Assembly: GCA_002633005.1 (NCBI GenBank)
Contig: NMRA01000625.1
Span: 1 to 62,000 of the forward strand
Reading direction: 5' to 3'
Length of the DNA: 62,000 bases
Source of the DNA: Phoronis australis
Taxonomy: Eukaryota > Phoronida > Phoronidae
Under the pieces are notes generated by a model, which had not been told where the DNA came from, did no database searches, and worked only from the letters and a program-made list of their open reading frames with translations. The translations under genes and the position numbers were made by a program. Numbering within the stretch: the first letter of the stretch is position 1; the number at the start of each line of letters is the position of its first letter. Below are positions 13,001 through 25,000 of the stretch, in pieces.

Positions 13001-16000
13001 CTATCAATCACTTTAGTATTTAGTCTGAAAAGCATAGCAGTTTCTGTAAAACTGGTTCTCTTTCATTTTGGGGATGAATTTTGATCGGTGATAACGCCAA
13101 TTTTAGAAACGGCCGCAAAACATCAGTAGAAGAACATTTCTTATTGTTCCTATCATGGATGTTTCTACCCCAAGGTAGTCATTAATCAAAATTACATTAA
13201 CAGTCCCTCATTTCATCCAGGATTTAACCTTGGTCTTGAAGCGTTTTCGCGCTCAGAATATAGGCTACATTCAAGTGCATGTATACGTAGTGGGCAATAT
13301 TCCACAGAAAAAAGATATATCACATCTGAAAGAGAATCCCTTCATTTATATGTTGATGTAAACATTTCCGTGGATTGTTCTTGTGCACTCCGTGGCCACC
13401 CACTAAACATAACCACTCGAGTGTCCTTTTATGCCCGCTAGACGGCGGAAGATGCGTTACCGTAATTTCCACAATAAAATAACAAAATTTGACGATCCGT
13501 CGGTAAACGAACTTGAATTAGGTAGGTCGCTTGGACATTAACCTTGGGCAGCATAAAAAACAATCTTTAGCGTGAATTCATCATTTTGAATCTTTTCTCT
13601 CAAAAAAAGCACACTGCCACCTGGTGTTGGATTTCATGGTCTCGTCTTGTCTTGTAAATCCCTATGCTGGTTTGGCGCAACACCGTAGTGTTTCTCCGAT
13701 TAATGTGACCTAGTTTTCGCTTGGTGAGACAGCTTAAAACTGATGCCTATCAAAAACGCCACAACTGTTGGAAGTTTTGGAACTAGTTTTGATAACCGTT
13801 TTAGCTTACAAGTAGTGAAACACGAACGGCTTATGCGCCATCGCATTACTTATCTCATGGAAAACAACGTCAACCTTCACTAGAACTTGGATAGTGGAAG
13901 AGATCCACGGAAATGAAAGTGGGGTTGACATTTGATTGGTATCTAAGGGGCGGATCCAGTATGTTTTAAAAGGGGATCGGTTGAAGGATTTTTAAAAAGG
14001 GGGGTTCAAGTCAACAATCTGAAAATTATAGATTTGATATCACCAAAATCAAGGGAAAAAAGAGGGGTCCGGACGCACTTGACCCCCTGGATCCGCCTAT
14101 GTATCTAGACATATGTTATGCTCTAATAGACGTTTCCCAGGATTTTCACGATGCCTCCAAGTTGAGCTACTGTGCAAATGGCCAACAAAACCAAAATATA
14201 AGTACTAAAAACAGTAATTTACGATAACTTTGGCCTGTTGTGATTTGGAATGGATCTATGCAGGCAGTGGTGTATTTGTTCAGATATACATCTTAAAGTC
14301 TTTTATTAATCATAGAACATGGCTATTTTTTGTGCAAGAATGGCGACAAAGCTGCGATGAATTGGCGACAAAGCTGTGATGAATTGGCGACAAAGCTGTG
14401 ATGAATTGGTGACAAAGCTGTGATGAATTGGCGACAAAGCTGTGATGAATTGGTGACAAAGCTGTGATGAATTGGCGACAAAGCTGTGATGAATTTCTTG
14501 ATTTTTTGTTTTGTACAAAGAGGTTAATGACACAGCAATTTTTCATTTTTTTGGAGTTACGTCAATAATGTGAAACCAATGTTAAAATTAGTGACGAGTC
14601 ATGAACCCACCTCAGGACCATTTGCCTGATTGATACACACAGGCGTTCTTAAGCAAGATTTGAAACCCCATGTTTTGTCTAGCGACGAGTAAAAGATAAA
14701 TCCTGCACCATTTTGGCAAGCATCAGTTGGAGTTTCCTTTGTGAGCATACCGCACCACCCAAACGATTTTCGAAAACAACACACACCAGAGCTAACTATG
14801 CCTTTTTACCATATACAGAAATTGTGACCATTATAATTTATAATGGTTGTCAAAGTAGTGACTATGACTGCAGCCAAGACGACAGAGATGGCGGCATCGA
14901 TAATGAGAAAATACTAGCGATGGTAGAATGCTTGTCGCATTATCTTGAACGACATCGTATTGTCATATCTAGCAAAATGAAAAAAGGTATTCCAATATTA
15001 TTGTTGCATTTCATTTCACTTGCCCTTTGAACTGTCGCTTGTGGTAGCGGGTGACGGGGATCCCTATCTTGCCACAGGCACTGTCCATTGTTGCTCCTTT
15101 GGGCCGCTGCATGCCGCGAAGCAGTTGCGGAAAAAAGGTGAAGAATTTGTTGCACTCGGCCACAGAGATTCCGGCAGCGTACGCTGAAAGACAAATGTGC
15201 AATTGCACAGAAATGAGATTAAACACAACGAGTTTCTCTGTGCGAGTAATAGTATTGCGCAACAACTCCTGTCTCCAGCAGCTCTTCGTTAGCCTACTCC
15301 CTTGCTATAGAACTACGTCCAATGCCTCCTTGAAATTACCCAGCAACACCGTTTCGTGCATTTATAAAAATGCAGACAACATTGAATCAAGTAAAATCGA
15401 AATTGTCCTGGATGTATCAGACTTCAGCGTCCGCTGGGCAACTCATACAGGTCATGCGACACCACGTACAAATCGGAATATATCTACTCACACTGCTTAA
15501 ACGTGAACATTGATCAAGCAACAAATATGTAACACTTCATAAATATTATTCTTACTGTACTCATTCAATTGTGCCCTGATTTGAAACTGGTCTGTTATGG
15601 ATGCCGGATATTTAGCCAGGCAGACTCAGAGGCCGTCTAAATCTGCTTTTATGGCAAAGTCGTTCCCCCATATCAGGTTTTTCATGGTAAGCCATCCAAA
15701 ATGAATAATATATTTTTGAGTTCGATCTCCAGTACAAAGATCAGACCTTAGGCCCAAACCGACAATGCCACCTTGCGGAATTTCCTGGCGGTTGACACTT
15801 TTCTTAGATGACCCATTACGTAACTGCAGAGCGTCGGACTTACTTGAATTTATCAAAGTTGCAAAGTGAGTGTTCGCCGGGGTCACTCCAGTTATCCACG
15901 AACCATGCTTTACACCAACATGCACGTAATCTGCGTAAATCTTGACGTAGTCAAACTCCGCCATGACAGCCATCTGACCAAGTTTGCGCATTAGTCCTGC

Positions 16001-19000
16001 ATCCTTATCTTCACTCGGCATTGTGGTGAATTTGTAATTCATTTCGTCGTCGGTTAGCTTTCTTGAGATGGCTATCTGGGCGGCTCTACCTTCTTTGTGG
16101 ATTGAATTCCATGCAAACTTTCCCCAGTTGCTTCCTTGGATTGGGTTCAGCTCAGTCGGCTCGTCAAATGCGTTAATAACCATCAGCTTCCCTTTGAAAA
16201 AGTCACGAAGTCAGTGTAAGCGCTTTTTACATTGAGTTGCGTACTAATATAATTTTGTGTTGAAATAGTGACAGGCTACCAATAGTAATAGCATAAATCA
16301 ATTCAGCTCTTTTTAAAGCACTTCTAATCATGGAAAATATAGTCAGAGTTAACAGTTGTAAACGAGTTGCCACTTACGGTTTTTCAATCGAGGGTCTTTC
16401 ATTACTAATTCTGCAAGAGATTTGATTGCCTCCGACATGTCTAACGACATGTGACGATCAGCGCATATCTTGGGCTTTGTATACCCGGCGACATCCTTTC
16501 GACAATCCGTACAAGGGTAGTTCAACGATCCACACCATTTCTGTGTATGCTCCTCGTTTTTGAACAGGATCTTGTTGGATTTTAGTTGGATCATTTTTCT
16601 GGAATAAGAATTATACTCTTGCTTTGTTTTCTTGATGGTGGAGTAAGAAAGCAGAAACGACAATAATGCAGTGCTTAAGAACCACAGAAATGGTATGCTT
16701 TGATTTGCTTCAAAATACACATCTTCACTGGAGTTATCAGCTACGATTTTTTGCGGCACCTGCTGGTAGGTGTCACCACTAAAATATCGTGCACATGGTC
16801 CAGTCTCTATGAAAGATAACATGGAATATAAACAATAAGAGTAAGCAAGATTAGTTGACTTAAATACATTAATCACGCAGGTGGTTAAAACCGAGCATTC
16901 AGTGAATGGAGTCGAACCCTCATCAGCGCATTATACCTACGTAACCGAGAATTTTTGCAGCTGAATTCGCCCATACATGCATGAACAAATTCATAAATTG
17001 TACTAACGTCCATTTATTTGTTTTATCTTGTGTTATTGATAATGACGGCTAATAATATTTCAACAGAACTGTTTTCAGTAGATGTTTTTTCAAAACATTT
17101 TTGCGTGTGTGGCGCTTCTTCGAAATTTTGGGTGAACATCACTATTTGATGTGACGTAAGAAAAGGTACATCCAGGAGGATAAAAATGTTCTTCTACATC
17201 TGGTAGACTTAATACCGAAGTCATCAGACTCTACAAAAAGTGAAAAGTAAGGATATCAGTGGTAAAAACAAAACGATGTCGCCTGTGAGCGTCCAATTTT
17301 TCGCTTATCGAGGTTTTTGTATCCTCTTTGGCGTTTTTCGCTAAGACTAGAGAAAGGTCAACGTGGTTGATCCGTTCACTGCAGTTGGGCACAAACTAAA
17401 ATTGCAGAATATTTGAATGTGGGTGGCAATTGTCAAACTGTCAACAATATTACGACGAAATAGCATTAGTGAACACATGTGAGTGTCCATAGGCTGCTTT
17501 ACTCTAGTTGTCAATTCGTTACACCTTTTGGCTTAAATACACTCCAGGTTGCATTGGGGTTATAGAAGAATACATTGACATGATGACATAGTATCGTACG
17601 ATCAGACGGTTTAAATTACGACTTATTACTTTATCATTCTTATGGATTAATTATGACTACTGCTTTTTCAGTTTACAACTTACGAGAAGAATTCATTGTA
17701 GCTCCTCTCCACCTGTCGGATGATTTTACCACAAGCTTGCTCCGGGTTTTTGTCTGCATTTAGCTCTGCAGCGCCGGTCAGTTGGACAAAGCAACACGTC
17801 GTCTCATCCACAGCGTCTTGGCACAGTGCAAATTCAGTTGCTGTTCTAAGCTGGGTATTTGTGGCCATAGCAGGGTATAAATTGCCCCACCTGTCGGTAA
17901 GTAAGGGGGAATGAAACCACTAACACAGCACATTATTTTTGTCAATACCGTATGAGGGCGTATTAGGTCAGTGGTACGGACGGGAAGACTACACTACCTT
18001 TTGAAATTTATATATGCATGCTTACAAACGATAGTACTCGTTTTTTCAAAATCATTTTAGTCAACTGCTCTGCATACCCCGCGCACGTGTCCAAGACCAA
18101 CTTATAAGTAAGGGCAGTTGATTTATCCCTTGCATATGCGCATGCGCTAAGCTGGGTGTTTTTGGTATTTTTTGTAAATTGAATACTTCCCATTGAATAA
18201 TTAAAAGCACGCGTTAGTTGCTTCATTTTTGGCGGATAAGTCAAGTTTGGCTGACTATGGAATGCGTTCAGTTTTATTCAAATTTGTCACATAAAGGCAC
18301 ATGCGCATCATTTCTCATTTATGAGCAGCGCCACATTTTGGCACACAGGTATGAAAATAACATCTTGTTTTACTCTGCAACACAGATCGTGGCGTAGCCC
18401 GAGCAAAATAGATTACGATAAGCATTACTTGAAGATATTTGAAATTAACACACAACAACAACAACGCAAGCGTTTATATGCACCCACCGTGTGCTTGCAA
18501 ACAGCACACATACAACAGATGACCATTATTTTAAACATTCCCACAAAACGGAGCAATGCTTGTAAACTTAGTATTAGTCACTAGGGGGTGCGACGTAAGT
18601 CAGAAATGGTGATTCTTAGAGGATAGGGAGGCGGACGACAAAAGCAATTGAAAGTCCACTAGTTGGCGCAACACATGTCATTAAGTTACGCCAGTGCTGT
18701 TTTCTACGTGAGAGTAACGTATTTGCAAAATCACGAAACTTGGTGGATATCAAGGCAAACTCAAAAATTGCCACCAGGCGGCTCTGCAGTAGTCTGATTT
18801 GTCTCCAAATCCTCGTCAGTTGTACCATATATAATAATATCTGTACATCGATCATCAATCACCATCATTTTCAAACTACAGCAGCACATAATGATGATCG
18901 GGTTTTACTATCTGAGTAAAGATTTAATAGTCAAATCTTACCAGAAGATCTTGCCCAATATTTTGTACTCTAACGTCGACAGAGAAACGTCAGAGGACAG

Positions 19001-22000
19001 CCATAAATCGTGAGTTGGTCGCGTACAGACTGTTCCGTAGCCGTAGATGTAAGTGGAAAAGTCGACTGTCTGCGACAATCTGAAATGTAGACATATATTT
19101 CATTTTACCTCTCAATTGAATTGAATAGAGTGTTAATCCACGTCCTAACGTAAGAGCACAAAAGGCAAGAAATAACTGTTTCCATTTAAACCAAATCCAG
19201 TCAGCACTGGCTGTGCTGTGCGCTTTTTGTTGTTGTTTTCACGACCCAATTGTTTCTACATTCGAATGCACACCAGTCATGTTGCATTTCGACTGTAGGA
19301 CTGTCGGAAACTGTTGTGGAGTTACGTGGGATAAAACTACCAACAATTTAATAAAGAAAACATTTTCACACGAGGAGATTTGGAAACTCATTTACAGAAA
19401 GACTTCAAATCTTTGAGGACGGAGAAAGAGATCAAAGGAATTTATCATATCACCGCTTCCGTGATAAGAGATGCTGATAAGAGAGATAAAGTAGACTCAG
19501 ATTTGTCTTTGCTCAAGGCCACCAAAAAGACTAATACGTTCAGGGCCGAAATTTGTGGAACAGTTTATCTCAAGAACTGTCGAGAGTAGTCGACGAATTT
19601 TTAATCATTTTAATCACACGCTATACATGTAAAAGGAGTCGGTCTTCGACAAAAGTTTCAAATCTGTTTCGACGTAAAATCATGTCATTAGATCATTTCA
19701 TAAAACATAGATTTTTGCACTATAAAGTGACGCGCATTGACACGAAAATCATCGTGGCAATGATCAAACACCGCGGGAATGAAAATGAAGTTCTGAACCC
19801 TGCGACAGTACTTAGTAGAGAGAACTTTCGAAATGTTATAAATGTTATCATGCAACGATTTGTGAGAACCCAACTTGAATGATATTATTGCATTCTAATA
19901 AGTCGTACATGTGAGGACAGCGGCCAATGCTTGCCATCATCCGAGCTCTCAGATTGTGGCGTGAACATAATCTTTTGTTAGTAGCAACGTGCCATTGTGG
20001 TCCATTTCTGTCAAGCACATTTCGTAATCGTACATGAAAAGTGCGCAAATACCGAGCAAACATGAATCCGCTGAACTAATACGTTTTGCCAGCTAAAACA
20101 TCGCGTAAGTGTCTAGGTGATGTAACGCCTGCGACTGTGCAGGACACTTACCCAACTTTATACTTCATGTTGGTTCCCATCTGAAACAAGAAAGTCTTCT
20201 TTCCGTCGATTTCACGTTTTTGATCGGCCCAACTGATGGTGAAGTCAAGGTCCAGCTGTTAAAAAAAAAAATGGATATAGGACGAAGATTCTAACAAAAG
20301 TTACGTCATGTACAGCGCCTTATACGCTTTAGTGTCATTCTTCGACTCCTCGGCTCCCACGTTTCTCATCGCAAGTTGCACCATTTCCAAATAACTGGTA
20401 ATTAAGACCGTGCGAAGCCTGCATCACCTCAATATATAGTCGCTCTTCTAGCGGTTTGTCTATACATGACAGCTCCATTACGAATAGATTCAAGTTCCTT
20501 GTAGTTATAGAGTTTTCCATACCTTAGCCTTGAAATTGGCTTTGCCTCGCGAAAGAACAGCCGAGAAGTCGTATTTTGGGTCCACAGCTGTTGTGTTGAT
20601 TTGTGTGTATTGGTGGTCCATCATCAAGCTGCCGTTGGACTGACGAGTGAAGGCTGAAAGTGTCATATTGCTCAGATTGTAATGATAATTCACACTAAAG
20701 TTATCCAGGTTATGATTACTAAGTTTATTCTAGTTTTAATTACTATAGTGAAGTGATGACAGAGGAGACGCAGTAATACGGCTACAACAATGAGCCCTGG
20801 GACATATATATCTTAGAGCAATGATGACATAACACGGTAAGCTATTAGTAATGACTTGCGAAATAATTCCTGTAAAACATATTTCAATTCTTCAACTTTC
20901 GATCGTCTTTGGGGATCTCAAATAACAGTGATGACCCAAGATTACGGGCATGTCGTAAGCAAAGCATCTGTACCACGTGTTGTAAACGCAAAAGCCTTCA
21001 GGTTAACACACTTTCCATTATCTGATGGTTTTAATTACTAATTTATCTCTTTATGAAATTTCTCTGGTTCTGCCACATGACGACGTACTATTTGCAGATA
21101 TACCCTGCTTGTCACAGTCAACACAGTGCACTCTGCATATAGGTTCTAAAAAAGTTTTTAACTGTCTCGTCGATACGCTGCCCTCTTGCGGACAATTGCT
21201 GTGCACGCGCATGCAGCTCACGTATTCAAAACATAATGCCCTTTCGCAAACCTCAGTGGTTTTGGATGAGCAAAGACTTCCTGGTCGGGGCACTTTGTCT
21301 CATCCTAAGAATTAGGGAAGTTTGCACCTAGCCACCTCGTAACGCAAGCTACAATGTAATATCAATTTATGTGAAGGGCACACAAAATCTCGCTTTATAT
21401 TCAGTAAGAGGAAGATAGTTGCCCATCGAGATCAAGCCTTAAGGTCGACTACATCAATGAGATTCGAAGTTAGGAAATCAACAAGGAGAGAACATCCAAA
21501 TGTTCAACTAACGTTATAAGACATATTGTAAACAACACACATTTGAGGTTACAAAATTTTGTTTGGGCAAGCAAAGTGTCTATTGAACCGGGGGCTTGGA
21601 CACGTGGCGAAGTGGTGCTTTTTAACGTGTGGGGGGCGTTTGACCGTAAGACTGGGCATCTCGTCGGACTCTACCCTAATTACCAATAGCATCGATAAAT
21701 TTCAACATCAAATTAAAAACGCCGACTGTACTTACTCATATTCAAAATTCCCTCTTCGTATATGTCGAATTCGAATTCGGACTTAACTGCTTCGAAGTCT
21801 ATGTCCGCATTGATGTACTGCGCGAAGTCATAGTTCAGATGCATCATGACGTCTTTCTTAAGAACGTCATCAAATATCATCACTGGTATGTCGATTTTGC
21901 CTTTAGAGCTACTGATCATAACTTCAACCTTCTCACTCTTGTCACCCTTTGTGTGAACTTTGAACTTCCGCTTGAGTTTGATGACGCCATTAATCTAAAA

Positions 22001-25000
22001 TGACATGATCTGATATTTCAACGCTCATAGTAATGTTGAATATGCTTAATATTATGTAAGACCATATTGACAAGTTTGCGTATTTAGATAAATATCTACA
22101 AACTATAGATTTTAATTCAGTAAAAGCAGAAACCTCTGGAGTTTTTTTTACTTTCCAACAATCCAAACAGCTGTTCATCCCTCTAAATGTTGCCTTCTCA
22201 TTTTCGAAGGAATTTCTAGACGCCCTGCACAGTTATTTTACAAGTGGAATAAAATCATTATGAAATTGCTTCGTAAGTTCGTTTACTCTAGGGCCACCTT
22301 TTCCAAAATAAGTCACGCACAATACCCTATAATTATGCCTAATACTCAGTTAACTCATTCCATGTTGTAGTGTATCAGTTTCAAATGTGTCATACATCTG
22401 CGTCCCTTACCTTCACTTCGAAATCTACTATTTCACGTTTTTTGATCACCAGTTTGCTGCAAGATACGAGAAAAGACACTGTCAGATCTATTTATCGACC
22501 AGGAGTTTTCTCATTTAATAAGTCTCCCTTCAAGAACAAAATATGTATAGCACGACCTGATCCATAAATTTACAAAGGAAGCTAGAACACAATTTCCAAA
22601 GGATCAAAGTTCGCGATATCCCTAAAAATGTTCGGAGGGCCGGCGCCCCTTTAAAAAGTCTCGGGACTTTGACAAAATTTCCAAAGGGTTTTGCCCATGC
22701 CATAAACTTGAGACTCGTGTAGGATTCTCTATGTAATAATTTTGCATGTATGTAAATCATTGACAAGCTAATATGAGACGAAACCCGGTGCAGTTAATAA
22801 AGAATACTCACGTGGACGTATCGCCCTCAAGTGTGGCGTAGCATTCCTTGCAATAAAGGTCCCACCAGTTGTTGCTGTTCTTCGGAGAGTACTGCGACTG
22901 TTGCGACTGGTCGTAGAACTTAACCTGCTTCTCAGATGAGTCAATGCGTGCGCTCTTGTCAAACTTTTTTGTGTTACTATTCCAGTTGGATGACAGCGAA
23001 AGATGTTGATCTGGCTCGAAGATTGACTTGGTTCGCGTTCCTTGGGTAAGTTTCAGAATAAGGTCGTCGTTAGTCATCACTGACCGGCGGACGCGGTGTC
23101 TGTGCTCTTCCTTCTCCGCATCAGGGACTCCCGTCCAATCTCCTCTCTTGTGGTGGACGGTGTATTCCAGCTCCTCGAAGTTGTCAGCAAATCTGAAGAG
23201 AGTTGTTACATCTGGTATAGTATACGCAGAAGAAGGTATGGTAGCAGTGACTTGTATTTATCGCTAGCGTACCCACGCGCTGTAGTTTTTGGAAATGTTC
23301 TCGACGCCGACGACAAAATTATACCAATGATGTCCAAGTTTACCACCGTATTTCTAGCATGAATTGTTTGACTTGCTTGATGCTATACGTGGTTTAAAAA
23401 TTCCTGACGGAAACGCAACATGGCTTCTTGCAACACACACAACGAAGTTCAATGAAACTAAAAAAGGGAGGAACTCGAATAACAAATTCTATTTTGAGTG
23501 ACAGAGTTTGGGTCGCACATGCGCGTTATAACAGTACATTACATACTTTCCATTTGGTCTGCAAGACATGGACTGTAAAATGAAATTTCAGTCTACGAAA
23601 GTTTAGTACATGGTGTCTCAGCGCAAGTGCTTCATTTAAAGAGATATAAACGGTTTTACGGACGAAAAAAAATCGTTTTGGGGTTATTTTGGATAGCATT
23701 GGCTTCCAGACGTTGGCTTTGATCAGAACTATAAAACAGCTGTCTATTGCTCTAGGTATGTATTGATTTCTGCGCTTTTCCCTATATTGTAATAAGGTTT
23801 TGCTCGATGCGACTGTCTTCCTTGGCGTTTTCATCTTTTTAGTGAGTTTTTCCACAATCTGCAAACAAATTTCAAGAAAGTGATTTCCACTTACCCCGCT
23901 GGTACGGTAGATATAAACAGGTGATCCATGCCGAACAGGACTCCCTTAACTTTCTGGTAAATTCCATCAATTTCAGTGCCATCCACCATGGATTTGCAAT
24001 TGTTCCAGGTCTTCCTTGAGCGGACGATCATTCCAGGTAACCACACCTGCGTGATGTCGTAATGACCTTCCAGCGCCGCATGAGGGTCGGCGTTGTCTTT
24101 TGGGTCTATGTATACTCGAATTCCGTTGCGTACGCATTTTATATCCTTAAAACGTACAAAAAACGCATTACAACAAAGGGTGCTGATCCTACCCTTAAAT
24201 ACGCTTACCAATTATTTATTTATTGTAAAATTTAAAACGAGGGTGGCCTCTCTAGTGATAGCCCTGCTTTCCAACAGGGCCCTCAACATCAACTTAGGAT
24301 AATGCAATAAGAAAGTGAAACAATAATTAAATACATGTAACAAAGATACAATTAAAAAAGTTAAGAATTAAGATAATCAATAAATGACGAAGGATGATGA
24401 AAAGTTTATTAAGAGAGATGAAATAAATAAAGATATGATACTTAATAGCGAGAATATTTACAATAATGAAAATGACACATTTAAGCCAGGTACGGGGTAA
24501 GGATGGTTAAGTAAATTACAGCCACTTTTTATTATTAAGTTTGAAAATATTAATTGAATCTGACCGCTTAATTCCAGGGCTAAGAGAGTTCCATATTGCA
24601 GCAGCAGCATAGAAAAAAGATCTCTTGCCGGTCTCGGGAAACAATACGTGTAGAGTATGTACCTATTTCTTTGTTTTACTTTCATGAATCCAAGTTTGGA
24701 GTACAAGTCGTCGACCCGGGTGTCCCTAATTCTAGTACCCAGGATAACCCTGGCAGCTCTATTTTGGATTACTTGGACTTCATTTATTAATAAGTGTGTC
24801 GCTGGTAGGTGTATGTCCCCAAACCGGTAAACAATAATCAAAATGAGGCTGCATAATTGACTGGTAAAGTGAGAGTGCTGACATTAAGAAATTTACCGAT
24901 TTTCTTTGATAATTTCTTTGTGATGTGATTTATGTGCATATTAAATTTAAAATTGGGATCTAAAATAAGGCCCAAGTACTTAAACTTACGGTCAACACTC

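Larger units (their letters stand above)
16599..24145. other. Introns 2-9 of copy 1
   Basis: Intervals 16599-17683, 17891-18941, 19080-20151, 20256-20522, 20654-21735, 21995-22410, 22457-22811 and 23193-23894 lie between the exons listed above. Apart from the tRNA-like fragment at 16895 and a repeat-family piece with GCCACCAGGCGGC near 18770, I see no gene or element in them. Confidence 0.5.

Noticed and set aside
14342-14495. CRISPR-like array
   Set aside because: The 22-bp units are directly adjacent with no spacers, and the genome is eukaryotic.
14306-14546. Minus-strand frames with repeated SFV(A/T)NSSQLC peptides
   Set aside because: They are read through the 22-bp minisatellite, which is open in several frames and shortened to two units in copy 2; not a protein.
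16599-16876. Upstream extension of exon 10 with a hydrophobic stretch (FLWFLSTALLSFLLSY) resembling a membrane segment
   Set aside because: It lies 5' of the TTCCAG acceptor that fits exon 9 phase and is less conserved in copy 2, where the frame breaks; treated as intron.
16895-16952. A tRNA gene on the minus strand
   Set aside because: The B box is good but A-to-B spacing is too short and no acceptor or anticodon stem can be formed; kept only as a tRNA-like repeat.
23526-23864. Open minus-strand frame after a TTTGCAG acceptor (VEKLTKKMKTPRKTVASSK) in intron 2
   Set aside because: Its phase (0) does not accept phase 2 of exon 2, exons 2 and 3 join perfectly without it, and no good donor was found.
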